64,000 nt of DNA from Tigriopus japonicus (taxonomy: Eukaryota; Arthropoda; Copepoda; Harpacticoida; Harpacticidae): NCBI GenBank assembly GCA_010645155.1, contig CM021315.1, positions 2,281,896 to 2,345,895 on the forward strand, written 5' to 3'. Both the position numbers and the translations under genes were made by a program. Positions 49,726-60,404 of this stretch are shown here, piece after piece. Every line of letters starts with the position of its first letter. Position 1 is the first letter of the stretch. The notes under the pieces were generated by a model. The model ran no database searches, was not told where the DNA came from, and saw only the letters and a list, made by a program, of their open reading frames with translations.

Positions 49726-50062
49726 GAATCTCAATCCAATGTTGTCAGCCCACAATGCCAAGCGTCTTGGTTTGGACCAAATCAAAACCAGAATGTTTTA
49801 TTTTGTTATTGTACTTCTTTTTATTTTGGACTATGCTCAAGTGTGGTCCATTCCGGTTACCAAACCTAATCGTCATTCAACAATGAAGAGTATTCTTCTC
49901 GGATATTTTGGTTTCGTAATTTGAACTTAAATGGGATCTTGGTCGTGGTTAGGCGGTCCCAACTACGAAACCACTACATCTGGCAAGTACATTTCATTGT
50001 GATACCCCGTGTTCAAGGAAAAAATATAAAATTGTATGCATTTCTTCCTTACTGATCCAGAG
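49726..50062. other. Convergent 3' intergenic spacer (337 bp)
   Basis: It separates the stop of the His-rich gene (+) from the stop of the sphingosine kinase (-). No gene; both 3' UTRs must share it. Confidence 0.6.
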
Positions 50063-51745
50063 TCATTTCGTTATAATGTTGAAGTAGGAGGGTAGCACTT
50101 GGGCTTGGATGGGTTCATAGTCAATGAGTTCCCCATCAACCACAATATGGCCTGTTTTGCTTAGGGGTTCCAAACGAAATGCGGACACTGGGACAATTTG
50201 GACACTTGAGAACTCGGTATGAGTGCCTTGCTCCACCCCGCGTAGAATTCTGATCATTTCCATCCGAGACACGCCTTTCTTGATGATCAACAGCCAAATG
50301 GTTCCGTCGTCCATTTTGGCTTGAGGTGCGGGTTGGAGTAAAGTTGCGATAAAAGCCGTATTAGTTGCATAAACCATTACAAAATCCTCTTCCACTACGG
50401 TCCAATCATCTGGAACTGGTTTGCTTAAAGATGGTAACATAAATTCCGAAGTCATATGAACGGGTACTCCGTCTGAAGAGGGATAATCGTCTTTGGCTGA
50501 CCAATTTGGATCAATATAGGTGTCATCGTCGGCAGATGAGGCCTGCGATCCTTTGCTTTCTTTGGGATGCGCCCGCTTGTAACTCAATCGACCTCTGTAG
50601 TGACGAAAGACAGTTGCTCGCCAAAGAGACCACAAAACGAACCGAGGTTCACCCATGAACCGCATAGTCTCGCTTTCGATATCACAGTCTGCCATGAATC
50701 CCCATCCAATGGAGAGGAAGGCATACACGTTCTTGCCGCTGGCGCTCTGAACGGCCAGGAGATCCATGGATCGGTACCGTCTCCTGACTAGGCTCATGGC
50801 ACTAGCTAGAATCCCGTTATTCTGATAGGAATCTCCACTTTCAAAGGCCAAGGTTCTGGCTAGACCATTCCCTGACCCTCCAGCAATGATGGACAAAGGT
50901 ATTTTGGTCACCTTTGCCCAATCAGGTCTCTTGAAGAGACCCTGGACCACTTCGTAAAGCAATCCGTCTCCAGAAATAATCACAATCCCACCCCAACGAC
51001 TCAAATCCTCATTGACGATCAAGTCTTGACCATACCCACTCCTTGTGGTCAATACCATGTCATGGGGAACGTCTGCTTCATCCAAAATGGGTCCCACCAA
51101 GTCGTGAAATGTTTTGAGCGCGGTTCCTACGCCGCTTTTGGGATTCACCAAAATTAAGAGAGGCTTCTTATGCCGTATGAGTCCCATGTTCTCATTTAGG
51201 AGGGAGTCCCATTCCCACACCAATCGTAAACGATCCTCTTTGGATTGCCTTGAATCCTTTGGAGCCTGGAGAATGAGTGCCCTAGTCTTGTACCTTACCG
51301 AACTCCACTTTGATTTTTTATTCTTTCTCCTAGTCCGAGTTCGGGGTTGTCGTTGTCGTACACTGACAGTGTTGTTCTGGCCCTCTGAATCATGTTCTGA
51401 GCCAGTGATCGAAAAGTAAGTTAGTTTCAGATGAAGTTTGTCTGGTTCAAGTGTTGAGGGTACTCTGGGTTCAATCGATTCAGCCCCGTCATGGCGAGTA
51501 GCAGGAAGGGTAGTGGTGCTCCTTTCAATGGGCTTCCACTGCCCACCTGTTTCCGAAACGACTTTGCACCCAATAATGTGCCGGCATGGGATCCGCACAT
51601 TATTGTACTTTTTGCCGAGGCATGAGCTCGGAGAGTCCAATTCTAATGTATTCGTGGGCACGTCTAAATGAAGAACGACCGGTTCATCAATGTTCCATGC
51701 CAATCGGTTTTTGAAGAGGGCGTGATGAGAGGGAACCAACACCAT
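50063..51745 (-). CDS. SPHK: Sphingosine kinase (560 aa, intronless)
   Basis: Phosphorylates sphingosine to the signalling lipid sphingosine-1-phosphate, usually at cytosolic membrane faces. The catalytic core is complete: LLILVNPKSGVGTAL (about 197-210) for nucleotide binding, SGDGLLYEVVQGLFKRPDW with catalytic-site Asp260, and the GGSGNGLAR loop (289-297). FLSIGWGFMADCDIESETMR, FRHYRGRLSY and the C-terminal GHIVVDGELIDYEPIQAQVLP segment are typical of sphingosine rather than diacylglycerol or ceramide kinases. The N-terminal 190 residues include a lipid-kinase-like lead and a strongly basic stretch (RQRQPRTRTRRKNKKSK). The insert before the C-terminal domain is of SPHK type. The start is the first in-frame ATG. 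There are no introns, unlike most neighbours. It cannot be assigned to SPHK1 versus SPHK2. Confidence 0.94.
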   Translation of the reverse strand: MVLVPSHHALFKNRLAWNIDEPVVLHLDVPTNTLELDSPSSCLGKKYNNVRIPCRHIIGCKVVSETGGQWKPIERSTTTLPATRHDGAESIEPRVPSTLEPDKLHLKLTYFSITGSEHDSEGQNNTVSVRQRQPRTRTRRKNKKSKWSSVRYKTRALILQAPKDSRQSKEDRLRLVWEWDSLLNENMGLIRHKKPLLILVNPKSGVGTALKTFHDLVGPILDEADVPHDMVLTTRSGYGQDLIVNEDLSRWGGIVIISGDGLLYEVVQGLFKRPDWAKVTKIPLSIIAGGSGNGLARTLAFESGDSYQNNGILASAMSLVRRRYRSMDLLAVQSASGKNVYAFLSIGWGFMADCDIESETMRFMGEPRFVLWSLWRATVFRHYRGRLSYKRAHPKESKGSQASSADDDTYIDPNWSAKDDYPSSDGVPVHMTSEFMLPSLSKPVPDDWTVVEEDFVMVYATNTAFIATLLQPAPQAKMDDGTIWLLIIKKGVSRMEMIRILRGVEQGTHTEFSSVQIVPVSAFRLEPLSKTGHIVVDGELIDYEPIQAQVLPSYFNIITK

Positions 51746-52100
51746 GTCGAGTTGAGTAAAAGTTGTTGCTGATGGTGATGATGATGTTCAAGTGAAAACA
51801 GAATTGAGCAAACCTCACTAAGGTCATAATCTTAAATAGAATCTTATCAAGTGTATGTAAATATATATGCCCGGACATACAGAATATTGTTGGCAGTAAC
51901 CCCGACTGAAAATATCCCTGAACATGAACGAGCACAGGCATGAGAAGTATCAGTTTTGAAATAAAATGACATGCATTAAATCTAAAACTTGATCATTCAG
52001 TATCATCACAACCCAAAGTTGCAATGGAATCTTTAGAAATTATACTGCCTTTGTACAATTCCCATTATCAAAATGAGTCGGAAATGAAGGCAGCCGTGGT
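51746..52100. other. Upstream region of the sphingosine kinase
   Basis: No gene. A GATGGTGATGATGATG run lies just before the start codon (about 51771-51786). Confidence 0.5.
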
Positions 52101-53037
52101 CAGAGTTGGGTCAATTACTTGAAAAATGTAATTAATTACAATTACAATTCCTCATAAAAAATGTAATTTATTACAATGACATTATACAAAAATGTAATTG
52201 ATTTAATTACAAAATAACATGTCAATTACATGACAATTATAGCTCTTCCGTCTCTTTCACCGTCTTGCCTTTTCAAAACGATAAAAAATAAACACACCTG
52301 CCATATTTAAGTAGCGATTGCACCAACTGGCAACTTATAATGCCTGAAAGGGTAATATGAAAGAATGATTTGCAAAAACCAAAAGCTTATGAACGGGCTT
52401 AAATATCACAAATACTATACCATCAACCACATGGCATATTTTTCATTTTCAGAAAACACGAACTTTGTGCATAAATATCAAGTATAACGATGTTTCAAAA
52501 CTTTATTTTAGCACCTCATTCGTCTGCCCTTGGTTGTGAAAAGCCCTAAATCCTGACACAAAAATCATGGTCAAAAGCTCTTGTAATTTTAAAGTATTTA
52601 AACATCAAAACTTTGGCGTGTATTATAACAAAAGCTACTTGTTCAAGGCATCACATTGACGGCAAATTGATGGTAAAATAATTGTTTTGCAAGTAAAAAC
52701 TGATAAATTGATTTTATGGTTGATTCGAGGAAGTAAGATTTTGAAAAGTAATTGGTAATTTGTAATTGAAAATTCGTTAATTACATGGCCAAAAATGTAA
52801 CTAATTACAAATACAATTACTTGGCCCAAAAATGTTATTAATTACAATCACATGAATTTACGATTGAAATTACGTATTACAAATTACCAATTACTTTTCA
52901 AAATCTTACTTCCTCAAATCAACCATAAAATCAATTTATCAGTTTTTACTTGCAAAACAATTATTTTACCATCAATTTGCCGTCAATGTGATGCCTTGAA
53001 CAAGTAGCTTTGCAATTACAATTACTCCCCATCTCTG
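52101..53037. mobile_element. hAT-type fold-back element, GTAATT-rich family (937 bp)
   Basis: A perfect 8-bp duplication gccgtggt flanks it (52093-52100, 53038-53045). Termini CAGAGTTGGG and complement of CAGAGATGGG, followed by AATTAC/GTAATT repeats. Inside, a 136-bp arm (52631-52766) is repeated in inverse at 52876-53011 with a single mismatch by my reading (GATTCGAGG versus GATTTGAGG), separated by about 110 bp. No transposase frame. Confidence 0.9.
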
Positions 53038-53675
53038 GCCGTGGTGCACTTCATAAAACTGCACGAGGCAGCACCTTTGCTGAAGAATGCATATTACTTA
53101 GTTACATGCCTTTGATGTTAAAGTTTTATCCCTCTCATTCCTCTTATGTGTTTTTTAAACTGATTAAAAGTATTTTTTCATTTATTTTTATGAGCCTTTG
53201 TTCATCCTGGACTTTGCAGAACTTTTCTTGTATGTTTAGTTTAAAGTGATACTCCACTATGAGATCATAGTACATGCCATACCGGCCGGTGCATATCAAT
53301 ATAGTTTTAGGTGCAAATGTACAAAGTTGTTCATCTATCTAACAGTGTCATCATTGAGGCTGAAAACTAATGAAAAGCAATGACCACAACTCCTAATCTC
53401 TCATCTGATCAACCTAAAAACATATGACCGGATATCAAATTATCTCATGGTGAAGAAAAAAATGAATTACGCAACATTTAAGCAGATTGACAAACAAATG
53501 TCAATTTGACACTGTCATGACTGAAACTTTGTTTGAGAGGTGTATAATAAATGTAGATACGTACAATATAAATGTATATAAAAAAAGGATTTTTTTGCTC
53601 CAAGTTTTTTGAAAGGCGAATGTGTTTCTTTTTTTTTTTGCTCATTGCTCCTCACTAGAGTACTCTACTCCTCAC
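53038..53675. other. Gene-less spacer
   Basis: Short ORF at 53010-53249 only; no motif. AT-rich. Ends in duplicated CTCCTCACTAG motifs next to the family R element. Confidence 0.45.
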
Positions 53676-55706
53676 TAGTGACCCTTACTAAGTTACTAGA
53701 GGCTGGCTCACGCTGGTGACTGGTCAATAGCATTCAGTTGAATATTCAGCTTATTCTGACGAAGTTCAATAACAAACCAGAGTACTTCAATAAAGCTCTC
53801 ATACGGATGAAATATATCTTACATACATACATACATACATACTTCTTCTTTATTGATTTTGGAGTGCTTTGACTTGGTGATGGGGTTGCCAATTTTCCTA
53901 TATGAAATCATCTTCCCCTTTGTCTACCAGTCTTCAGAAACCCGTTTTTTCCTTAAGTCCCTGACGTTTGTGACTTTTGAGCAGGGTTGCAAATTAAACT
54001 CAAATTCGTGTTTGCTCATATACTAGAGCAAAGCACCCATTCTCCAAGCAATGACCCTACCTTGCAACCTCCCATGAAAAAACTTGCGCAAGCCCAGATT
54101 CCACATCACTAAGATTTTGTTGTCAATCACCCGATTGTGAGACATAAATTGGCCCTTGTTTAAACTCCACACTAATTAATATTCACTTTTTGCATATCAG
54201 GTAAATACCTTAGACACATTTGCATCAGGCTTGAGGATTTTTACTAACCAAACCGCACTATCAAATAGGCTAACTAGTTTAGACTAGATACACTAAGATA
54301 GATATTGGCATTCATAGGCTAACACACGGTGCCGATGATTCAAGCTGGTGATTGGTCAAGAGCATTTAGTTAAACATTCAGCTAATTCTAACGAAGTTCA
54401 ACAACAAACCAGAGTACTTCTTCTTTGTTGATTTTGTAGTGATCTGACCTGGTGCTAGGGTTGCCAATTTTCTTAAGTGAAATCATATTCCCCACTGTCT
54501 ACCAGCCTTCATAAACAGGTTTTTTTCTTTAAGAAGCGACAAAAGGCAAGGCATCCTTGACTTTCGTGACTTCTGAGCAGGGTTGCAAATCAACCTCAAA
54601 TTCGTGTTTGCTCATATACCAGAGCAAAGCACCCATTCTCTAAGAGGTAACCCTACCCTGCCACCTCCCGTGAAAAAACTTGCGCAAGCCGAGATTTCAC
54701 ATCACTGAGATTTTGTTGTCAATCACCCGATCATGTGAATTAATCGGCCCCTGTTTAAACTCCACACTAGTTGAAATTCACTTTTTGCACATCGGGTTAA
54801 TACCTTAGATACATTTCCAGCAGACTTGAGGATTTTCAATAACCAAACTGCCCTATCAGATGAGCGAAATAGTTTAGATGTGTTTCTTAGAAGAAAAGGT
54901 TCCTTTAATCATGAACTTCGGCTTCCCGCATGATGAATGACGTCACAGACAGTCCGTGCCGGGTCGGGCAATCATAGATTTGAATGCCAATCTCTGCCTT
55001 CTAGTATTTCTATTTCTCACTAGCGACCCTTACTAGAGGCTGGCTCACGCTGGTGATTGGTCAAAAGCATTCAGTTGAATATTCAGCTTATTCTAACAAA
55101 GTTCAATAACAAACCAGAGTACTTCTTCTTTGTTGATTTTGGAGTGCTTTGACTTGGTGATGGGGTTGCCAATTTTCCTATGTGAAATCATCTTCCCCTT
55201 TGTCTACCAGTCTTCATAAACCCGTTTTTCCTTAAGGAGCACCAAAAGTCCCTGACGTTTGTGACTTTTGAGCAGGGTTGCAAATTAATCTCAAATTCGT
55301 GTTTGCTCATATACAAGAGCAAAGCACCCATTCTCCGAGCAATGACCCTACCTTGCAACCTCCCATGAAAAAACTTGCGCAAGCCCAGATTCCACATCAC
55401 TAAGATTTTGTTGTCAATCACCCGATTGTGAGACATAAATTGGCCCTTGTTTTAACTCCACACTAATTAATATTAACTTTTTGTATATCAGGTAAATACC
55501 TTAGACACATTTGCAGCAGGCTTGAGGATTTTTACTAACCAAACCGCACTATCAAATAGGATAACTAGTTTAGACGTGTTTCTAATAAGGGAAGGTTTCC
55601 TTTAATCATGAACTTTGGCTTCCCGCATGTTGGATGAAGTCACCGACTGTCCTTGTTGGTCGGGTATTCATAGATTTCATTAGCCAGTCTTTAGTAAGGG
55701 TCGCTT
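53676..55706. mobile_element. Family R DNA element carrying three tandem copies of its body
   Basis: Flanked by a perfect 8-bp duplication ctcctcac (53668-53675, 55707-55714). Termini TAGTGACCCTTACTA and complement of AAGCGACCCTTACTA. The body of about 650 bp (GGCTGG...GTTGCCAATTTTCC...GAGCAGGGTTGCAAAT...GGTCGGGCA) occurs three times head to tail at about 53676-54330, 54331-55000 and 55001-55706. The 8-bp duplication suggests the hAT superfamily. No coding capacity. Confidence 0.75.
53819..53842 (+). repeat. (ACAT)n microsatellite
   Basis: Six ACAT units (cttACATACATACATACATAC...) inserted in the first R body copy; not present in the other two copies. Confidence 0.8.
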
Positions 55707-55714
55707 CTCCTCAC

Positions 55715-56337
55715 CATTTGTCATAGAAGATTTACAAGTATTCTTTTGGTGAAGCCCCTGATCCTAGAGAAGACAAAAGTTGCGTGACTCCATTTTAAAA
55801 ACCTAACCTAACCTAACAGTGCCAATAGAAAATTGCCTTAAAAAGTGTCCGTTGGTAATTTTTACAATTGCTCGCTTTACTGAACATTTTCAATGCAAAA
55901 AGCTATCGACTTGCCTTAGATTTTTGTGGTGAATAATTTACTTTCCATTTTTTCATTGTGTTTGCACTGAGAACAATTCCTTTTAAAAAACATAAAGCGG
56001 GAAGTGAATTGTGATTTCCACTCCATTGGATCAATTCTAGGACATTTTTGCGTCTCCCTTTTCAGTTTAAGACAAGTGACATTTTTTTACATTGATAAAA
56101 TCCATCTCGGAATTTGAACTGCAACACGTCATACTGAGTACAATAGATCGGAGTTCATAGAGAACGCCGTTATTATCGTAGATTTGGGCTCGATTTACAG
56201 TAATGCACAATCATGAATGCATTACTATGTACACGTATGTAAGAGACTTTCCTGTCAATTCGGACAAGTGAATAGAAGTACAGAATAATACCTTCGTACC
56301 CTTTCAAGGAGATGGGGGTAGATTTTATTTCATGAGG
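55715..56337. other. Upstream region of the PEBP-like gene
   Basis: Contains an AACCTAACCTAACCTAAC run near 55799-55817. No gene seen. Confidence 0.5.
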
Positions 56338-56372
56338 TATAAAAGACAAGACATCAAATTTTAAGCCTCCAG
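56338..56372 (+). promoter_or_regulatory. Core promoter: TATA box and initiator of the PEBP-like gene
   Basis: TATAAAAG at 56338-56345 and CCAGTCT (arthropod-type initiator, A at 56371) 33 bases later. The coding start ATG follows at 56387, giving a predicted 5' UTR of about 16 bases. Confidence 0.6.
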
Positions 56373-56386
56373 TCTAATTGACAACG

Positions 56387-59300
56387 ATGAATGTTTTGCA
56401 TTTATTTTGCATTTACTGGACTTTGATCGAGGGTCATGGTCATCGCTCAAAGCGAACACCGAGTGAGGACTATAACGACTTCAGCCGAAATTATGATAAT
56501 AGGTAAGTTCATTTCACAATTGTTTTCTTCAGTGAGCAAAGAAACATGCCCAAAATACGCTCAAACGTAGTGTTAAAATTGATGACACGTTTGAGCGAAA
56601 AAAGTAGTTACAACACTCAGTGCTTCAATTCAAATTAGTTATTTAGACGTTGCCCACGATTTCTGAGACTATCGTATTATTGAATTGTAGGACGAATTAA
56701 AGTTAGAAAATAAGACAAATTTGAAAAGTATAATCTTATTGATACTACTTATCAAATGAGAACTATCTTACTATCCGAAATGGTCTTTAATTTAAGAATA
56801 TTATATTTCTTATGAAGACATAAGTTCTAGTACACGCCCTCCTTACTTATATCAGGGTCAACTTTAATTGGTTAAAACTACGACTACAATTTCAAAATTG
56901 CCTATCTGACTTCCTTGGTAGCATTGTTGGACAAATTACTCCAATCTAGCCCTAGACGTTTTTAATTGCCTATAAATCACCATTAGATATTTCAATGATT
57001 AAATGTTAATTGATCTGGTGACGCACCCTGCACTCTGTGGGTTGGCTAATAAAAATAAACTAGCCCCTTAAACCATTTTGATTGTTTGTTGCCGAGCGTA
57101 TGTTAGTGTTATTCTTCTGTCATTCTGTCGATTCTTAAAAGCTTAACACAGAATATCAAGCAAACGGCGTTTGCAAATATCGCAAGTGTGGGCTAAATCA
57201 AGGATTACTCAACAAAAGATATCTTAGAGAATACCACTTACGTCCTAGTTACTTCAATGAAAAATCAACGGAACATATATTGCGTTGGAAAAACTTCTCA
57301 TTTTAGTACAATGGCAGGTCGGAGCAAGAAGCACTGAATTTCTGGAGTGGGAGACTAACGGTAAAATCACAATTTTCAGAAGGATTCATTCAATTGCGTT
57401 CTTCTGCAAATGAGATCTGGCTTGATTTCAAAAGACGAAGTATTTCAATTTATAGCTCAATCATATCAGTGACGGAGTGAAAAGTTATGCCCTCTCAAAC
57501 TTAGGTACTGAAGAGAGCATTGAATGATTGAATTTGCCCTTTTGAGGTAAAGCAATTACCAGAAAAGGGCTAGTTCATTCATTCTCGGTAGGATAGTTTG
57601 CACTGAATTTTGACAGAATAACCATTGACTCCGACGTTTGATTGAGATGAAAACTGAAATACCTATTCAAGTCAACATAGGCAAGGTCTCATTTGCAGAG
57701 GAACGTTGTTGATATGTCCCTGCTAGAAATCATGATTCTTTTTGTTAGCCTCCCAGTCCAGTGAAATTCAGTGGTTCTTGGTTTATTCCTGTAATTCGTC
57801 CTGAGAAAATCCTTGGCTGAATGAAAAAGAATATGTAAAGTATCATGCCCACATCGTGTGTCCATTTGTATTCTTGGTAATTTTTGTTGCATTTTGAATT
57901 AAATTGAAGATCCGTTCTCCTGTAAATTCCAAGGCTACAAATCACAAAACAAATTGAAACGAAATATGGTTTTTGTTCCGTCACTATAAATTGCGCACTT
58001 TTATCTTTCAAGTCTATTCAGTACGCTAAATGAAACAATCAAACTTTGGTGATGAATTACATCCAAAACTAGCGACACAATGCCTTTTTGTAATTTGCAA
58101 TGGTATGATCAGCCTGGGTAATTAACATCAAATCATATGCGTGAAGATCACTGCTCTGTGAAGACAAGATTCAGGCAATTTCCCAACAGATCAATCACAC
58201 TAGACACCTTTTTCATGGATTCATCGGTAGTAGTCAAACTAAATGAACAGGTAGAGTGGCATCCATAACTAGTCCTCATTGATACAAGTATAATAATTAG
58301 ATGAATGTGTATGACTTCAGCTCCAGAATGGATCATGACATTGTTTCTGGCCATGTTGAAGTTCGAACATGATGCCAACACATTGGCTGACATGTTCTAT
58401 TCAAGTGATATTTGTGACACAGGCCCTTATTTCTGAATTAAAAGGTGCTCGATTTCGTCATCCAAGAAAGTTCAAGTCGCAAATAATAACTAACTCGTAA
58501 GTCTCCCCATGTTTTTTTTTTTTTACTTTTAAGACAATTAGGCATGCCGGGGGAGGTTTGAGTGATCTCTTCAATAATCTTATCGCGGGCGGATAAAACA
58601 AGAGAAAAGGCTTGTTCGACAACGTAAGAATTTGGCCGGTGCAGGGGTTTTCGCATTTTACACACCATCTTTATGACTTACACGCTATGACAAATGTCGA
58701 ATGGCGAGTTTGGACATATTGACTCTCTGTTTTGCAAGAATATGCAAAATTTATTGTTTTGATCAAAAAATAGCAAGCACTGAAAAAGACCTTTGCTATT
58801 GAAGAGAAACAGGTACAAAACACGGCATTTTGTTTATTATCTTGATGGATTTTGAGTTTGATGATTCAAATCAGTGCTTGTAACATCACTTACACTTGTA
58901 CTTACACAAAAACAGTGGTCTTTTGTTGTGAATTTTCTCATACAGGAACGAGCAAATAAAGTGTGCATATTTTTCCAAAATCCTAACCAAAGGTGTTCAA
59001 ACTTGCAATTCGACATTTTTCATAGCATCTAAGTCATAAGGGCGGTCTGTAAAATACGAAAACCCTTAAACTGCCCAAATTCTCACGAGCCACCCACTGT
59101 TGCCGAACAAGCCTTTTCTCTTCTTTCATCCGCCCGCGATAAGATTTTTGAAGAGATCACTCAAACCTCCTCCTGCATGCCTAATTATTTGCTTTCTTTT
59201 ATCATTTCAAGAGTGATTGGAGGTGTGTCCCGATTTGGTCGACCTCACGGAGCTGAAGATTTTGACCCCAAAAATCTAGAGGGCGATTGGAGTGAACTTT

Positions 59301-60404
59301 GGACCCAGACTGGAACAGTTCCTGAAAAGTTGTCTTCAGTACCTTTGGGAAAGGCTTTTGTCCAGTTTCCATCAGGAGTCTCAGTGCGACCAAATGACAC
59401 TTTTACTACTGGATTGGTGAGGGCTTCTTAGGAAATCAATCATGAGTGCATGAGCAATTTTCCAGATGAATCTTTGCAGATGCTTCAGTTTCCTGAGATT
59501 GAATGGGATGCCAAACCCAACTCGATGTATACGTTGATGATTGTGGATGTGGACATCTTTCAACCAGAAAATCCCGTGACGAATTTCATTCATTACCTCA
59601 ACACAAATATCCCAGGATCCAATATCATGGCTGGAGATGAGAACTTGCAATTCATACCGCCATTTGCATTTCTCTATTCGCCAGAAGATGGATTGGTGGA
59701 TGATGAGAATTTTTCCCACCGTATGGTTTTTTTGCTTTACGAACAGAGTTCAAGGATAGAAGAGGAAATTGAGGAAGATTACTGCACACCTGCTGTGCTC
59801 AAAAGGCTGAAGGTGACTATTGATCGAGCATAAATGGGCACTGTCAAGAAAAATTCATCGTGAAATATCTTGGTTTGTTATTAACCCACTCAATTTGGCT
59901 GTGCAAAGTGGAAAGAAGAATTTTTTTAAGCGCGTAAAACGTCAAATTTTCACCCCTAAGCATGATCTCATCTCGCAAAACAATTTTATTCAAAGTTTCA
60001 TGGCTAGAAAACGCTATCAGCAATGTTCAATTGTCTTTAATTTATAGCCATCATTTTTTGAACGAAATTTTCCACAAACCGCAAATGAAAGGCGTAAAGA
60101 TTTTTGGAATTTTAAAAATCCAAGATGTATGTTCCAATTGTTATTGATCCAAGTGAAAAAATGTACCAACAAAAGAAGTACTTCAAAAAAACTAAAAAGT
60201 GCGTATTTTTCTTTTTCTTTCCAGAACTTTGCTGATTTGGTCAGCAAACACAAACTTGGTACTCCGAAGGCTGGAAATTTCTTAAGAGTCAAGTACTCTG
60301 CAACAACAAACGATTTCTTGTGCAAATTTTCATTGTGCATCGGTTCGCCATTTCCTGCTCCTCTACCTGGTATCAACGATTCACCGACATGTTTAGGTCC
60401 ATAG
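56387..60404 (+). CDS. Secreted phosphatidylethanolamine-binding (PEBP)-like protein, 4 exons, 277 aa
   Basis: PEBP proteins bind phospholipid head groups or inhibit kinases and proteases; this one is predicted secreted. Exons: 56387-56502, 59212-59416, 59480-59812, 60225-60404; GT-AG borders, 834 nt open throughout. Exon 1 encodes a short hydrophobic leader (MNVLHLFCIYWTLIEGHG) and then a basic SKR. The PEBP core shows VQFPSGVSVRPNDTFTTG, EIEWDAKPNSMYTLMIVDVD, FIHYLNTNIPGS, ENFSHRMVFLLYEQ (the GxHR strand) and KHKLGTPKAGNFLRVKY. The usual DPDxPSR pocket motif is replaced by VDVDIFQPENP, and a Cys-containing tail follows (DFLCKFSLCIGS). The total is longer than simple PEBP1 (about 187 aa). 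Intron 1 is 2.7 kb and holds a MITE and a long inverted repeat ending next to the exon 2 acceptor. The use of exon 1 is inferred from phase, TATA box and leader. Confidence 0.82.
57325..57780. mobile_element. MITE family M, copy D, in PEBP intron 1
   Basis: CAAGAAGCACTGAATTTCTG at the left, complement of CAAGAACCACTGAATTTCAC at the right; 456 bp with the family's central palindrome (AATTACCAGAAAAGGGC). Its host sequence just upstream (CAACGGAAC...TAGTACAATG) resembles the Mutator-like element at 62353-62515, as for copy C. Confidence 0.7.
58520..59200. repeat. Long inverted repeat in PEBP intron 1
   Basis: A segment of about 130 bp at 58530-58665 is repeated in inverse orientation at about 59040-59190. 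Both contain CCGCCCGCGATAAGATT, GAAGAGATCACTCAAACCTC and GCATGCCTAATT (or complement). Translated in the same sense, both give AEQAFSL..SARDKI.EEITQTS, so the repeated unit may be a transposase or exon fragment. The right arm ends just upstream of the exon 2 acceptor (59211). Confidence 0.65.

Noticed and set aside
59177..59211. Start of the PEBP-like protein at the ATG at 59177
   Set aside because: The segment before 59212 lies in the intron-side inverted repeat; the upstream exon at 56387-56502 joins in phase and brings a leader and TATA promoter. Kept as an alternative only.
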